64,000 nt of DNA from Paramecium tetraurelia (Eukaryota > Ciliophora > Oligohymenophorea > Peniculida > Parameciidae), in the NCBI RefSeq assembly GCF_000165425.1, contig NW_001798977.1, positions 1,216-65,215 on the forward strand, written 5' to 3'. The stretch's first letter is position 1. Each line of letters opens with the position of its first letter. A model generated the notes under the pieces. The model saw only the letters and a list, made by a program, of their open reading frames with translations, made no database searches and was not told the origin of the DNA. This document shows, piece after piece, positions 37,876 to 51,032 of this stretch. A program made the position numbers and the translations under genes.

Positions 37876-38081
37876 TTTAATTAATTAATTAATTTCATTG
37901 TATTTTACATGAAAAACTTTCACTTCAGATCCCTCACTCAACTTGACTACTCCAAAACAAGGCAGATATACATATCTATACAATTATAGAATACATAAGG
38001 AGGATCACTAAATAATTTATCAAATGCAAGACTATATAATTATTATTTTAAAATAATTAAAATCTTTTTACAACAACACAA

Positions 38082-38602
38082 ATGACTCTGGTTTTGGAAA
38101 AAGCTGATCAATTCAGACACATCATTCGTATTTTAAATACTAATGTCGATGGTAAATAGCGTCTTGCTTATGGAATTAGAAGCATTAAGGGAATAGGTAG
38201 ACGCTTTGCCATATAAATCTGCAAAGTATCTATGAATCAATATGGTCTTTAAGGTGTTGAGATTAGACTTAACCAAAAGAGCAGGAGAACTTACTGATGA
38301 TGAGGCTCACAAGATTACAGAAGTGATCAAGTCTCCAGAGGCCTACAACATTCCTAGATGGTTCCTTAATAGACAACGTGATTTTAAAGACGGAAAGAAT
38401 TATTAAGTAACAACAAATGAACTTGAAACTAAACTCAGAGAGGATTTGGAGAGAATGAAGAAAATTAAGTATTTTTAATGGTTATGAATCAAGATGCAAT
38501 CGAGGTTTGAGACATCATTGGGGATTGAGAGTCAGAGGACAACACACAAAAACAACAGGTAGAGGAGGTTAAACCTTGGGTGTGGAAAGAAAGAAGAAGT
38601 GA
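38082..38602 (+). CDS. RPS18: Small ribosomal subunit protein uS13 (RPS18)
   Basis: Two introns (28 nt, GTATCTATG..TTTAAG; 25 nt, GTATTTTTA..ATCAAG) are removed. Both end in AAG rather than the common TAG. The protein is about 155 residues: [52 protein letters not shown] and the conserved [22 protein letters not shown] tail. It binds the head of the 40S subunit and contacts the P-site tRNA. Codon use is richer in C-ending codons than in its neighbours, as expected for a highly expressed gene. Confidence 0.95.
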
Positions 38603-39172
38603 AATACATTATTTTTGTTAGAGCATTAAATATTTAAGTCTATTTCTTCTATTTCCATATCTCTCTGTTGTTGAAGCATATAATATTTTAATGATAATTG
38701 CGAATCTGATGTGTAAAATTTTGAATTATACTTCATGGTACAAAAATGTATGTTATTGTGGAAAGAGTGGAAAGTGATATGAATTACTCTGTCACTTTCA
38801 TAAAAAAGTAATTCCAAGTCTTCTATTCCCAAACAACTTTTGATGTGAAATATTACACTTAAAAACTGACACAAAAAAACACTGCCAATGATAGCGCCAA
38901 TCCCAAATCTCTTTCGTTCTAACTGTAAGTATTTGCTTTACTTTTATCTTGAGAATGCTGTAGAGGTATGTAATTAGGGATGCTTATAGAAATCTTGCCA
39001 ATAATTCCAAAATTAAGGGCTAACTGCTTTCATCCTTTTACTCATGATCTTTTTCTAGTTTGATGTTGGCTTCCTTCAAATAACGGTCGTGAAATAGTAT
39101 TGAATACCAATAAAACCCTATTATCATAGTGGATATTGTTCCAAAGATCACCGACAATAAACAAGGAATCAT
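38515..39172 (-). CDS. DUF1761-like membrane protein
   Basis: The frame starts [27 protein letters not shown], a first helix followed by WYS..LFHDR, the DUF1761 hallmark. A 19-nt intron (GTAAAGCAAATACTTACAG) joins LYSILKIK to [20 protein letters not shown], a second hydrophobic helix. A soluble tail follows ([14 protein letters not shown]). There is no TGA in this frame before 38515-38517, which lies inside the RPS18 last exon. Either the two genes overlap tail-to-tail by about 90 bp of coding sequence, or a splice near 38620 ends this protein earlier. Confidence 0.6.
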
Positions 39173-39285
39173 TTCACTTTCTAACTTTGATTTAATTTTA
39201 ATATATTTCCTATATCAATTTTACAATCCTATTTTTTATTACCATCAGTAATTACATTAACTATAATAATATATATATGTTGAAA

Positions 39286-42200
39286 TCAAACAGAACTGAC
39301 ATCGTTTTAACATTCCAAGTAGGACAATTCTTTATTATTAAAAAGTGATGCTCCCTTGGGAATATTGGCCTGTATATATGTATCAAACTCCTCGTTGTTC
39401 TTCAAACTTAATGTTTATGAAACCACTCCTTCTCTAATTTAATATTATAATAGATAGATACCCGTATAATTGTATGCTTAGTTTAGACCTATTATGAATG
39501 AAGATATTTTCATAGAATTCTACCATTTATTCCTTTGTGGTTGATTTCATTATCTCAATTGTGACATCTCTTTCCTCAAAAGAATAGTCTCCAGAACTAA
39601 TATATTCCCACAATCTATCTGCTTCTTCACTTAAAGTTTGTGGTTTTTCTCTTAATTCAATAATTGCACTACGTCTTAAACGATCAAATTGCTTTTTCTT
39701 CAATTTTTTAAGGTAAACATCAAATTTCAATATGAATTTTTCTATTAATTAATTAACCTTCATTGGCAATTCTTTATTACCTTACACTAAAAAGAAAGCA
39801 CCATCAATGCAACTAATTTATTGGAATCGCATAAACACGACATATCCTAATTATAGATCAGTTCTTAGATAACTATATGCCTAAGAATAAAGCAGTGGTT
39901 AGAGTATCTTCATTAAAGCATAATTTTCTGAAGTTCTTTTCCCTATTTAATAATAGTTTAATATTGCTCCATTCAAATCACCTTTATCTGATTCCACAAA
40001 TTTGGCAAATACTAAATTTTTACCTTTCAAACTCAAAACAGAAATTGTTGGTTTTGATTATGATTATTCCACTTTTGAATTTCTGTCTTTAATACAATAT
40101 TACAACTCAGAAGAAAAATCCTAAGCATTCTTTTGATCCAGATTACCAATCAAAAGTGAACTTTATATAGAATTTTAGAGTACTTCCTTAATATCTGAAA
40201 TCATTTATTCCTCAGTAATTTTAGGAATTTATTATAAGACTTATTCTGGATTAAAAATGTCCCTTCTTAAAATTTAAGGCAGGTATAATGAAATCGATTA
40301 ATCAAATAATTTCATTTAGAATTTATCCTTTATAGAGGTTATAAGAGATTACTTGGCTCTAATGAAATTTTGAGATTCCTATTAAGTTTCATCAAGTTCA
40401 ATCAAAGTAGAGGATTAATCCTTGAATGGATTCATGCATCCGCAAATTTTCTTGAAGAAACTTCTAATTTTTTCACTAAATCCGTACGCCTTGAGTTCTA
40501 TTTACTTACCCATCCCCAATTCTACTGTGTATCCAGATGCCAAGGGCAGCCTAAGTTAATTGTTGATTTCTTCGTCTGAAATAAATTTATAAATTCTAAC
40601 TGAGGTGTATTGCCTTATTGTTAATGGGTTAGCGAATTATATGGATATTGCTCCATAAACAGTAGGCATCTTATATAAAGTGGAAAACTTCCACCATTGA
40701 TTGTTCTCTTTACTTAATAAGATAGGATAATGATTGTTCTTTTGATATCTATGTTCCTCCTTTTTGCATTGATCTTCAGGGTATTCTTGCAAATCTTATC
40801 CAGCATGTAGCAATAAGTTCAACTTTCCCTCCTTATCCAAAGGTTTCAACTGGTCAGAATTAACCAAAAGAGGTAATTTCAACTTATTTGATTCACATAA
40901 TGATACTAATTTTAAGTCATCTGGAATGAATAGGTTCTCTTGTGGTTTTGTGAATAGTTGTTATAATTTGATATCTTTTTGTGTAATGAATTGAATGGAA
41001 TCTTGAGTCATCTTCTGAGTTGCATATTCTAAACGATAGATCTCACTCCTTTTGTCCAATCTCTTGTCCTTTAAGAATTCCTAATTACTTTATTTCAAAG
41101 TGTTATCTGTTAACTAGTACTCATCATCTCCAATTAAGATTAATAAGTTATCAGTTCTCTTCAACTCAGAAATATATTTGAATATAAGATCCTTATCGAA
41201 TACATCCATGATGAAACTAGACGAGAGTACTTCTGCAGGTTCATATCTATTCAAATTGTGGGCAATACTCGATATTTCTTAAGGTCCTTCCTTATATTCG
41301 AAACTGATTTTGGAAATTTAGCTTTGCTCTTTAAATATCTCTTCCAAATATCTCTCATCCTTTAACCACTCCTCTAATTATTGAATATAGTTATTAATAA
41401 CTCTCGAAATTTCAAGAGCAATGTTACCATCTTCCAATTAATGTTCAGGTAATGTTAATTGTATTATGTAATTGACAAAATAATCCTATTCCAAGAAAAT
41501 AGAGGATTCAAATTCAATCGCCAATTATTTCTCCTTTAAATAATCTTTCAGATTACCATTATTCAATAAGTAGTCTATTAATTCTAAAGGCTTCTAATGC
41601 GCAATTTATTATCTTCCACTTAATTACCAATTCAAAAAAACCAACTTCTTTTCAGTTTTGTATTTACCCAACAATCCAAATTAATATGGAAATCCACTAA
41701 AAGATTAAGGGGTCAAATTTTTGTTCTCTATCTTTGAGAAAACCTTGATCAACTTCTCCATTTAATTTAATGACAATCTACTTGAGACTGCCAAACTCAT
41801 TATATTAGATGAATAATTGTCCTTGTAAAACTTCTTCAGTGCTTCCACTACCCCGTCTTTGGCCAAAACTTCGTTGTTACCTATACTAAACCTACTCGCT
41901 GGGTGGTTAGGATCTGCCAAAAGTGCAAAAAGATTGATAACTTTCCATTCCTCACTGCTTACATCAATTTCGTATTCTGAATTAACAGCATTTCGTTCCT
42001 TATTCACAGCATCCTCGTTAAATAGTGGATCAATAAAGAAATGAGCAAATACATCCAAAGCCTTACCCAAATTATTCACTGTTATTTCAAAATAATAGTT
42101 TGTGTTTTAATCATCTGTGTATGCATTTGCTATACCTCCGCCCTTTGCCATTAAATCTTCAAAGAACTCAGTCTAGGGATATTTTTCAGATCCAATAAAT

Positions 42201-42623
42201 AACATGTGCTCACAAAAATGAGCCAATCCAGGATATTCATCTGGTTCATTCAAGATCCTGCCTTCACATCCATAGCAGCTGATGCCATTTCAGATTCAGC
42301 ATCGTGAATTAAGAGCACTTTCAAATGATTCTCCAATTCTAAATATCTATATTATCTATGATCAATGATAGGCTTAATCACCTTAACCTTATCAATATGC
42401 TACCCTTGAAGTGGCTCGAGTGTCCCTGTTTAAGTTGCTGATACTTAATTCCTCTCTGGGATTTAAGCTTTAATTACATGTGCTGCAGAAACGTATTAAA
42501 AAGGTTGATCCAATTATAATAATCCTATTAGATCGCAAATGGAAATAGTAAGAAGTATGAAAAAAACTAGACATAAGATAAAATTAATGAATTACAAGTA
42601 GAGTTTAATTTGACTTTCTCCAT
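39286..42623 (-). CDS. Insulysin-type zinc metallopeptidase (M16), probably secreted or vesicular
   Basis: Splicing a 29-nt intron near the start gives a hydrophobic N-terminus ([18 protein letters not shown]) followed by about 1050 residues. The inverted zinc site [18 protein letters not shown] (HxxEH) and downstream Glu in [12 protein letters not shown] are intact, as are NAYTDDQNTNYYFE and the inactive C-terminal M16 domains. A 28-nt intron near the 3' end yields the tail [20 protein letters not shown]. One anomaly: at 42250-42252 a TGA plus a one-base offset interrupts ..[22 protein letters not shown], in the most conserved region. A -1 shift or a one-base sequence error would repair it. 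Confidence 0.8.
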
Positions 42624-43336
42624 TGCTTTTTGTCTTAGTTTTTATATTATAATTATTAACAATTTATTTTTATTTTCTATTTCTGATCAGTTTGTTGCTT
42701 TGTAATTGATAGTACAAGCCTAAATCTATTTATTAAATTGATATATAATTTACACAAGTTAATATATATAATTTTAGTTAAAATTAGATGTAACATATAA
42801 ATTTATTATATTTCATCTCTTTGAATGTATTTTAAATACATATTATTGTTTATGCATATGCTATTTAGAATAAAGCAGCTGATACAAGTATCTGATCTAA
42901 ACAATTATTAATATTATGAATCTTATAGTATTAGCTTAAGACAAAATTTGCTTAAATCAGAGCATCCACTGAAACCTTTTTACAAAGCTTAAAATAAGAG
43001 TTCTATACTTTTTTTCTTTATATTTGGCCAATACTTCATTGTTTAATCTATACACAACTCTTAAAAATTCATATGATGGAATTTAATATAAGTTATTTCT
43101 ATTGAACAATAGTAATTATTTTTAAAGCCAAGATATATGCTGAATCAAAAGCATTTTAGATATTCTAATTAAAATTTTTATTTAATAAGTAAATTTAATT
43201 CTCATTTATTCTATAAACTGTTTTTACTTTATAAAATCTTACTAATCTTAATTGTCATTATCTGTTGTTAATTAATAAGTAGTTTTTTCCTTTAAAATGC
43301 AGGGCTATTTACTTTAGTAATTTTCACTAATTAATA
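42624..43336. other. Intergenic
   Basis: About 710 bp, AT-rich. No supported feature on either strand. Confidence 0.5.
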
Positions 43337-44683
43337 TCAAATAATGATAATACCATCTGCATGCACATATTTATGGACATTGTCATTTATTGAATTATTT
43401 AAAATAGTCTAATGCAATTCTTTCTCTGAGGGTTGGTTTTGCAACTTTTTGAGTTTTTCGTCATTCTTTTTTTGGAGATGATCCAGCCATGAAGTTGGTT
43501 GGGTGATCGAATCTTTTGAATTTTGTTTGTTGTGATTCAACCCTTTCTTAGATCTTTGAGTGGATTAGGAATCCTAATTAATTATTTATTATTTTTTGGG
43601 TGTTTATGTTTTTGGTTTTTAAAGCAATTAAACCATTCCTTTTTAGAATATTTCATTTTTTATGATAATCTAATTATTATTAGTGTTGTTAATGATGTGA
43701 TTGACTACTTTGCTGTCTTAAATATTCTCATGACTCTAAGCACTGTGATAGCTCCCTTAAGATCTATACTAAGTAGCAGCTCTAAGACTACTCAATTGGC
43801 CTTGCAATAATTAGATCTGTTTTTCCTTTATTTCTAACAAGTATAACACACTAAAATACATAGCATCGCATTCATTTGTGAAGTATTGTTCTAATCCATG
43901 AATCCCTTAATCCTTGCTTCTAAAACTATATTAAAGTCTTCTTACTTAATTCCTTTTCTTGACTCTCCTTTAACTCCTACAATTGTCCTTCTAACAAAAT
44001 ATTTTTGGCCTACAATTCAGAAATTTCCTACAGTCTTCCATCCATTTGCTCGTAAGCTGCCTTTTCTATTTCTGTCAATTCCTATATTCTCTCATTTTAG
44101 GCCAGAATTATATCTAAATTTCAGATATTAAATTTACCATTTAATTCTTGATTTTTTTTTCTTTCTACATCCAAGCTTAATTCAAATTGTTGGCATTTTT
44201 GCATCAAGTCTTCATATGATACTAAATTATTTAGATTTTTCAATTCTGGAGGTTTGAGGTAATGAATTGCATCTATCTCAATCTAAGATTTCACTTGTTA
44301 TGGATCTTTGATCTCTTGTGAATTGTTTTCGATTTCATCTTCGTCTGAAACTGTGTAATTAGAAATTCCACTTCTAAATAAAGAGCCATATTGTTGATTC
44401 GAAGTAGGTCTAGCATTTCCGGATGAACTAATCATTTTGCTTGCTATAATCCTAGCATCGCATATGGTACCTTTCTGAGATTTAACATTGCAGCTTCCAA
44501 AGATTGAATCCACTAGTTAAGATTACGTCTCCTCTACGTTTAGTGGATTATGCAATTCATCATAATCTAGCTTATTGTCTAGGTCTGTCAAGTAGGCATT
44601 TTCCCTGATGATCTTTTGTATCACTAAATACAATTTATTGATTACAAATTGTTGGATCCACATTCAGAGTCTTTTCTGACATT
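43337..44683 (-). CDS. Coiled-coil protein, uncharacterised
   Basis: The start MSEKTLNVDPTI followed by a 22-nt intron (GTAATCAATAAATTGTATTTAG) leads into LIQKIIRENAYLTDLDNKLDYDELHNPL, a conserved-looking helix-loop. A Ser-rich region follows (SSSGNARPTSNQQYGSL). A 24-nt intron near 44116 joins it to a long coiled coil (LTEIEKAAYEQMDGRLQEI, LLEGQLQELKESQEKE). The C-terminal 180 residues are Asn/Gln/Lys-rich. Around 43970-43990 the frame changes and no canonical intron resolves it. No known family. It is probably a structural protein. Confidence 0.55.
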
Positions 44684-44775
44684 AGATAGCAAAGTTAGTG
44701 AAATATAAATAAAATTTAATACACTAATTAATATGTTAAATATAGCTAATAGTTAATTGAATAAATGAAAAATAG

Positions 44776-45366
44776 TCAACTCTCCACTTTCAAATTAGAA
44801 AGCTGCTCCTTAAGTTTGATATTCTCCTACTCATATCTCGTGATCTATTCTTTATACTATTGTAAAGTCAAGGTTGATCTCAATAATAGATCTTAAAGTG
44901 CTTTAATTGTTTATTTATCTTTTTGAGTTGAATTTAATTAATGAGAAAGTTCAAGCGACTTTTTTGGTGCAAAAATCTTCATGGAGTTGTGAATTCTCCT
45001 TTTGATGTTGCTTTGATTAGTGGTCATCATATATTTATTATCTGCTTTTACATTTGTTTAAGAGGAATGCTGGGTAGTTCCATTATAGACATTTTGAGAG
45101 CAACTATCAATGCTACTGATTTGTTATTGTGACTTTTATTTAATGAATTATGCGTAAGGACTTGTTTTCAGTAATTTTTATAGTCCCAATTAGATGTTAG
45201 CATTTGAATGGTTACTTTTATTTTGATTTGGAGTGATAATATCGAGTTGAAGGAGATTTAGTTTACTTGACAATGAATATTATTTTGGATTTATTTCCAG
45301 TGGACTAAAAGGTTTTCTTTTCGAGTTCTCCACTAAGGATTGCTCTACTTGGAGTGGGATAATCAT
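44776..45366 (-). CDS. Uncharacterised protein with C-terminal coiled coil
   Basis: A continuous 196-codon frame without introns starts MIIPLQVEQSLVENSKRKPF. The first 130 residues are Asn/Ser/Gln-rich and probably disordered. The last 50 (LTLQQYKEQITRYEQENIKLKEQ) form a clear leucine-heptad coiled coil. It lies 92 bp upstream of another coiled-coil gene in the same orientation. Function is unknown. Confidence 0.55.
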
Positions 45367-45885
45367 TTTATTTATAAATTATTATTTAATACAAATCTCT
45401 AGATAAATAAATATTTAGTCAGAAGTATGCTATCTAAATAGAAATTATAAATAAAACAATAATTCATTAATTTTATTTAATGTTCTCCATTGTTCCAGCT
45501 ACTATTTTAATTCCTCTTTGAAATTAGTTTATCTATCAATTGCTATTATTAAAAGTAAACTATTCTAAGCCACTTAGAGTAAATCAAAAAAAATTATGCT
45601 TTAAAAAACTTATAAGAATTTTTAGACTATTTCACTTATGATTCTTCTTTAATGGTTCCTAACTCAATTCATTATTTTCAGCGATGTGATAATTATTGAT
45701 TAGTATTAGTATCAATTGACATGATAGCTTCAAGAAAAGAAAAATTTACTTTTTCAGCAGAGTTTTTATTTTCAGAATTGACTTTTATTTATTTTAGAAT
45801 GCTACATTAACATTCATATTGAAATGAACTATAGCTAAATAAATTATACTATCCATTTTATATTGAATAAAAATAGTATAATTGA
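45367..45885. other. Intergenic
   Basis: About 520 bp of AT-rich spacer. No supported feature. Confidence 0.5.
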
Positions 45886-47972
45886 TCATATTTTTGTCAT
45901 GCTCTATATGTTTTCTTTCTGTTTGGTTAGGTCATTCTTAAGATTTGAAAACTTCTTAGTAGCCTTCTGATAATATTCTACTCTATCTTGAACGGCTTGA
46001 ATCATATAAGTAGTTTCTGTATGCATTTAATCAATTTTTTCGATCAATTACTTTTACCACAAATCAGCTAGTTAATCAATTAGGTTGTTCATGCTTTTGG
46101 CATTTTCAAACATTACAGTTTCTCTAGAATTGGATTCTCTTTGTAGATTCATAATATCTCCTAATTAAGTGTTGGTCTACAAAAATATTTATAATTGATT
46201 TTTATCAGTATCTATGATATCGTTGCTATCTTCTGACTTTTATAATTATTCTATTATTTTTTTAATTTTGTTAATCTTCCTTTAATAGTCTTACATAACC
46301 TCATAAATTGATCTGTTCAAAATGGTAGCATCCTCAACAAAAGGCTTTACTTCTTTAATTCTTTTGTCTACCTATTACTTGACTTCTGAGAGCAATTACG
46401 GGTAATCCTACAACATTTATAAATAAGTTGTTCTATCCAAACTAAACAGTTATGTATTTTTACTGCATATTGCAGTTCCTATCCTTCTCACATCATAAAT
46501 TGCCTCCAACAACCCTAGAGTATCGCCTTCTCTATAAACGGATATTGTAGAACCATCAGCAGCTCTAGTAGTGATTTCTCCGATTGAAACGAAATAGATC
46601 TCTTCGGCATAATCATCAGTGGAAAATAAAATATCCCCTTAAGCCCAATTCAATGGAGATATCTTAGGAATCACATCCATAATTAATTCGATATCCTTGT
46701 CTTATAGAAATTTAATTTTTTCAATAACATGAGCATAGATGCATAATTACACTGACGATCTTAAACAGGTAGGCAACTATTTGATTAAGGGTTTAGTTTG
46801 CAAAATGATCTACTACCTAGAATTCTCAACCTATTGGGATTCGAGTTGTCTCTTAATCAATGAAAACACTAAAATGAATAATTAAATTACAATAATCCGG
46901 AATCTTTATTTTGTTTTGAATCACATTCAATCTCATAATCTTATTCTTCGCTGACTTCTCTGAATCTCCAACTGCTCCTTAAAGATTCGAAATCATAAAG
47001 GAAAAGAATGCACTCCCTACTCCCATCCAGAATATGGCATACAACTTCTCCCAATCAGTCTACGGAGACACATCTCCAAAACCCACTGTAGTTAGTGTTT
47101 GCAATGCCCAATGAAATGATCGAATGTAGAGTGTTGCCTCATCTGCTTCCTCCAATCCTAAATTAGTTACCCATGTAACTGAATCGGTTTCAATTTTAGT
47201 GATTAAGTAATAAAAACAACTACTCAAATGTAAAAATAGCAATGACATTCCCATTATTTTGATCATTCTTTTTATACTTGCATCCAACTTAATACAAGAT
47301 TTAATTAATTTTGAAAACATAGAGGATCTATTTGTTTATTGGAATCGAACTATTCTGAATAACTTTACCACCTTCAACAGTCTATATAAACGAGGCAGTC
47401 TCGTCAATCTTAGTAATTGAGTGTATGAACCCTTCTGACCTCCTTGTGTTTAGGTAGTTTGAGTTTATGGATCTGGCTGGAATATTTAATCAAAAGGAAT
47501 CCTTAGATTTAATATCAATTTAATACACTGAAGCAACATCCAATAGAAACCAGGTCTTCAAGTAATTCATTACAATATATTTGTTGCTTGTAACTAAAAC
47601 ATTATCAGCATCCTAATAGGCAGTAAAGAAATTAATAACAATGTCCGCCATGAATACATAATTGAAGACCTCGTCTATTGTATTCCAAACATCGCTTGAA
47701 GAATCTTGAAATGCTAAACGAAACGGTAAAATTGTGCATGTATAAAGCATCAGAAGAATTATCATAAAATCCCATAATCCCTTAAACTTTGAGTCAGGAT
47801 AAATCACCCATTTATTAATTTGGGTGGCCTCCACAAAATCGTTGTCGTCTCTCACTCCATAGTAATTTTAAAGAGTTATTCTTTTCATAGCATTTATTCG
47901 TGCTATCACTTTCACTTTCTTTCTTGCTATAGCCCATAGCTTTTTGCCAGGACGAGTGACTTATTCTTCCAT
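45886..47972 (-). CDS. Voltage-gated K+ channel with cyclic-nucleotide-binding domain (EAG/CNG type)
   Basis: Introns of 22 and 25 nt are removed (one ends S3: ..LLDVASV|IPFDQIF; one sits in the C-linker). The protein has about 670 residues with six helices. S1 is LWDFMIILLMLYTCTILPF; S4 is LRLTRLPRLYRLLKVVKLFR, with regularly spaced Arg/Lys. The pore TLTTVGFGDVSP carries a K+-selective GFG filter. The C-terminal domain (GDILFSTDDYAEEIYFVSIG, YREGDTLGLLEAI) is a CNBD, although the phosphate-binding Arg motif is not clear. A coiled coil of about 150 residues ends it. Such channels set membrane potential and ciliary responses in Paramecium. Confidence 0.85.
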
Positions 47973-48298
47973 CCTAAGAAATTTTTATATTTAATAATAA
48001 TTTTTTCTTTCTAGTATAACTAATATTGAATCTCAAATGAATTCCTCATTTTTAATACACAATTCTAATTTTAATATACTATCTAACAATCTCTTAGAAA
48101 CCATAATAGTTCTTTTATAAATCATATTATGTTTAAAAGATAAAAATAGATCATAACTTTTTAGTATAAAAAATCAAAATGAAGAGTACTTTTTAAATAA
48201 ATGATAATGTCTTGAAAAGATCATAAATTATTGCAAAAAGAGAATGATTATTTATAGTTCATGAATAAATCAAATTCTAAAATATTTATAAATACACT

Positions 48299-49426
48299 TC
48301 AATCACCTTTATCAGTTTTACGAAATTTCTTACTCCTTTGTTTTACATAGGCGTATTTTTCAAACTCCTTCACTGCTTGAACATAGGACGGTTTGCATTA
48401 ATCCTAGTCAACCAATTCAAATTTGACCTATCTAAGAAGTTTAGAGTAACCATCAATAGCTGCCATAGCTTATTATTATTGAGGATACGGTGGTTAAACC
48501 ATTTTATTCAAAAATTCGAAATCTTATTGTTTCCATACCTACAGTTTAATAGAAGGTAAATTCAAAAATAAACTGTATCTCAATCCATAAAGGACTGTCA
48601 ACAACCCAAGAATGTAGGGTTTTTAATGTCCCACATATAATCCTAAACTCTTTAAGCTTTTACCAGAAACATAATTTATTAAATTAATTCCAATAGATGA
48701 ATGAAAATGTAATGTACAAAAGGAAGAGCATTAAATCGCATAGGATTCTTCTGGGTTAATATTATTGATGGCTGGATATTTCTCAATGTAAAATTTGGGG
48801 AAAAAATAAGAATACTACTAATCCAATTATTATAGTTTTCCAAGATTAGAAAAATTAAGTTAACTTTCTTCTTTCTCCAATTCTGCTTCAGTTTTATTAT
48901 TATCTTAAGAAGTGGGTGTGTCAGTATTTGCGATCAACTTCCTTTTCATCTCTATAGTTTCAAGTATCTCCCTTATATAACTAAGTGCTGATTTAGGGTC
49001 TTAGAATTTTCCTAATTGATCTTCTGATGTTGAATTCTTTTGAGCTGTGATCTATGTAAAATACATTCTTGGCAAATCATACGAGTTTTTGTTCCATAAA
49101 ACATAAATGTAAGTGAGTCTCCTTAGGTTAATAGAAATTCCATCTTGATTTTCATTATCAGAAAATGTCTTGCAAGATTTGATTTTTTCTTCGTATTTCA
49201 TTAGTTTTTTAGAAATTTCATAGTCCATCTCTAACTTTTCAAAAGCCTCTTTATTCTAACAAGATTGGACATTTGATGCAAATCTTTTGGCTTAATTCTC
49301 GTCATAAAAAAAGAATTTCTTCTGATTGGGATTCTTATCCAGATTAATCTAAGTATATTTTTCTGTTTTGTAGAATGAAGTCTACATGTTTTCTTATACT
49401 AATACAAAATATTTTCTAGCCTTCAT
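48299..49426 (-). CDS. Uncharacterised protein with one hydrophobic segment
   Basis: A frame without any TGA runs from ATG 49426 (MKARKYFVLVQENMQTSFYK) to TGA 48299, 375 codons. An open frame this long in such AT-rich DNA is unlikely by chance. The N-terminal 140 residues are charged helices (EKLEMDYEISKKLMKYEEK, SINLRRLTYIYVLWNKNSYDLP). The middle has a probable membrane helix (ILGLLTVLYGLRYSLFLNL). The C-terminus is basic (VKQRSKKFRKTDKGD). An unrecognised short intron in the middle is possible. No family is identified. Confidence 0.5.
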
Positions 49427-49475
49427 TATAATTTAAAATAATAACAATAAATATTTCATTATAAAATTACTCCCC

Positions 49476-50939
49476 TCAACCCTCATCTTCTTCATGTTAA
49501 CGATAATCCTCTGCCTCAGCCTCTGCTCCAGTATCATCTTCATCCCCGCCTTCCAAATCATTTGGATCAATTCCGAATAGATGCAAATTTTACTAAATAG
49601 CAAATATATATTTACACTAAATAATTCTCTGAATTGATTATTCTCACTCACTAACTTTTCGTTTTCATCTACCATTACTTGTTTTTCATCTAACATATGT
49701 TGATATAACTATTTAAAATTATCTATCAATTCTTCAAGTTTCTCTATTTCTTAACCTTTTTATTCCAATTAAACCTTTAATTCTTCAATTTCTGCTACCT
49801 ATCCATCATTTTATTTTCCTCCTTAATTTTTCTCCTGTAATTATAGCTACATTTCCTCGATTAATTGATCTCTCTAATTAATATCATTGCCCATTTCTCC
49901 CATTTTGGCTTGAATGTCTTCAAAGTTATAATTTTAGAATTCTTATGCTATTTCTTCAATTTAATCCTACTTTTCTTATGCTACCTATTGTAATTACTTC
50001 AGCTATTGTTCATACTACTTCTTTTGCTAGTCTAATTTCTTAGTTGCCTATTAATCGGTACTTTTTAATTGTTCTTTTAATTGTTTAACCTTGTGAAAAT
50101 ATGTTGAAACTATACATCCTCAGACAATTATTCAGTTTTCCTCTTATCTTCAGCGTACTCCTTCTTTAGATCACTGATCTTCTTTTCCAAATCCTTTTGA
50201 TTTTATTGTCTAATAATCGATATAATTGAACATAAGTATACATTCTTTTCTCCACTTCTTTATTGATGTTTTACAGTTAATCTTTGGTTTACTGCAAATC
50301 GCTCTTCAATTTTTGATTAATTTCCTTTTCCTTTTTGATTTATTCGACCAACTCCTTGGAGGAATCCTATAAACTCAAGATATGAATTACAGAAAGGATA
50401 TCTTAATTTTCTTATTTTCCAACTTAATTATTTTTTACTTTAGTTTGCTATTAGACTATTTCAAATTTATTTTATTATTCCAATTTAGACACTTCTTTGT
50501 TTTAAGCAGAAAAAGGTTTATTTTATTGTAAATTCTTGGTTTCCAAATCAGTTCTTCCTGCTTTTTGAGAAGCTGTAAATTATTGAGTTGAGTTTGAAAT
50601 TTATGGTTATTGGTATTGTAATAGTGATTATTTCGGCTTTTATTATAATTCAGGTTTGCTCTACAAATGAATATTTTGTATTGATTTTTACTTATGTTTA
50701 TTGATCTCGAGTACTCGATTAACCCTTTAGATACATCTCTATTTTATGGCATATTATTGGATACCTTGATACGGTATGATTTCTTTTTTATGTTGACGTT
50801 CCATAGGACCTCTTTTGGAGTGGACTTGTGTATCGCAGGCATAACATATACGATAGAGTTATCCAGGCTGACAATCTGAGCACTTGATAGTGGCAGGTTT
50901 TTAATTGCATGTCATACATTTGACAAAAAGCGAACTCAT
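49476..50939 (-). CDS. B-box-type zinc-finger protein with long coiled coil
   Basis: Four introns of 23-32 nt (for example GTATCCAATAATATG..AAATAG near 50745) give a protein of about 450 residues. The N-terminal 50 residues are a B-box: CMTC..CSDC..CYACDTQVH..H, with metal ligands correctly spaced. A Gln-rich linker follows, then about 250 residues of coiled coil (LVEQIKKEKEINQKLKSDL, KQLKEQLKSTDQQATKK). The C-terminus is acidic (DPNDLEGGDEDDTGAEAE). There is no RING finger, so it is not a complete TRIM. The start is the ATG directly before SSLFVKC. Likely an adaptor or cytoskeletal protein. Confidence 0.75.
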
Positions 50940-51032
50940 AATTTGAAATGAAGTTATAATTAAATATTATTAAGAAATTGAATTTGTGAGAATATTATAA
51001 ATAAAACACACAAAAAGGAGGGGTACAAAATA

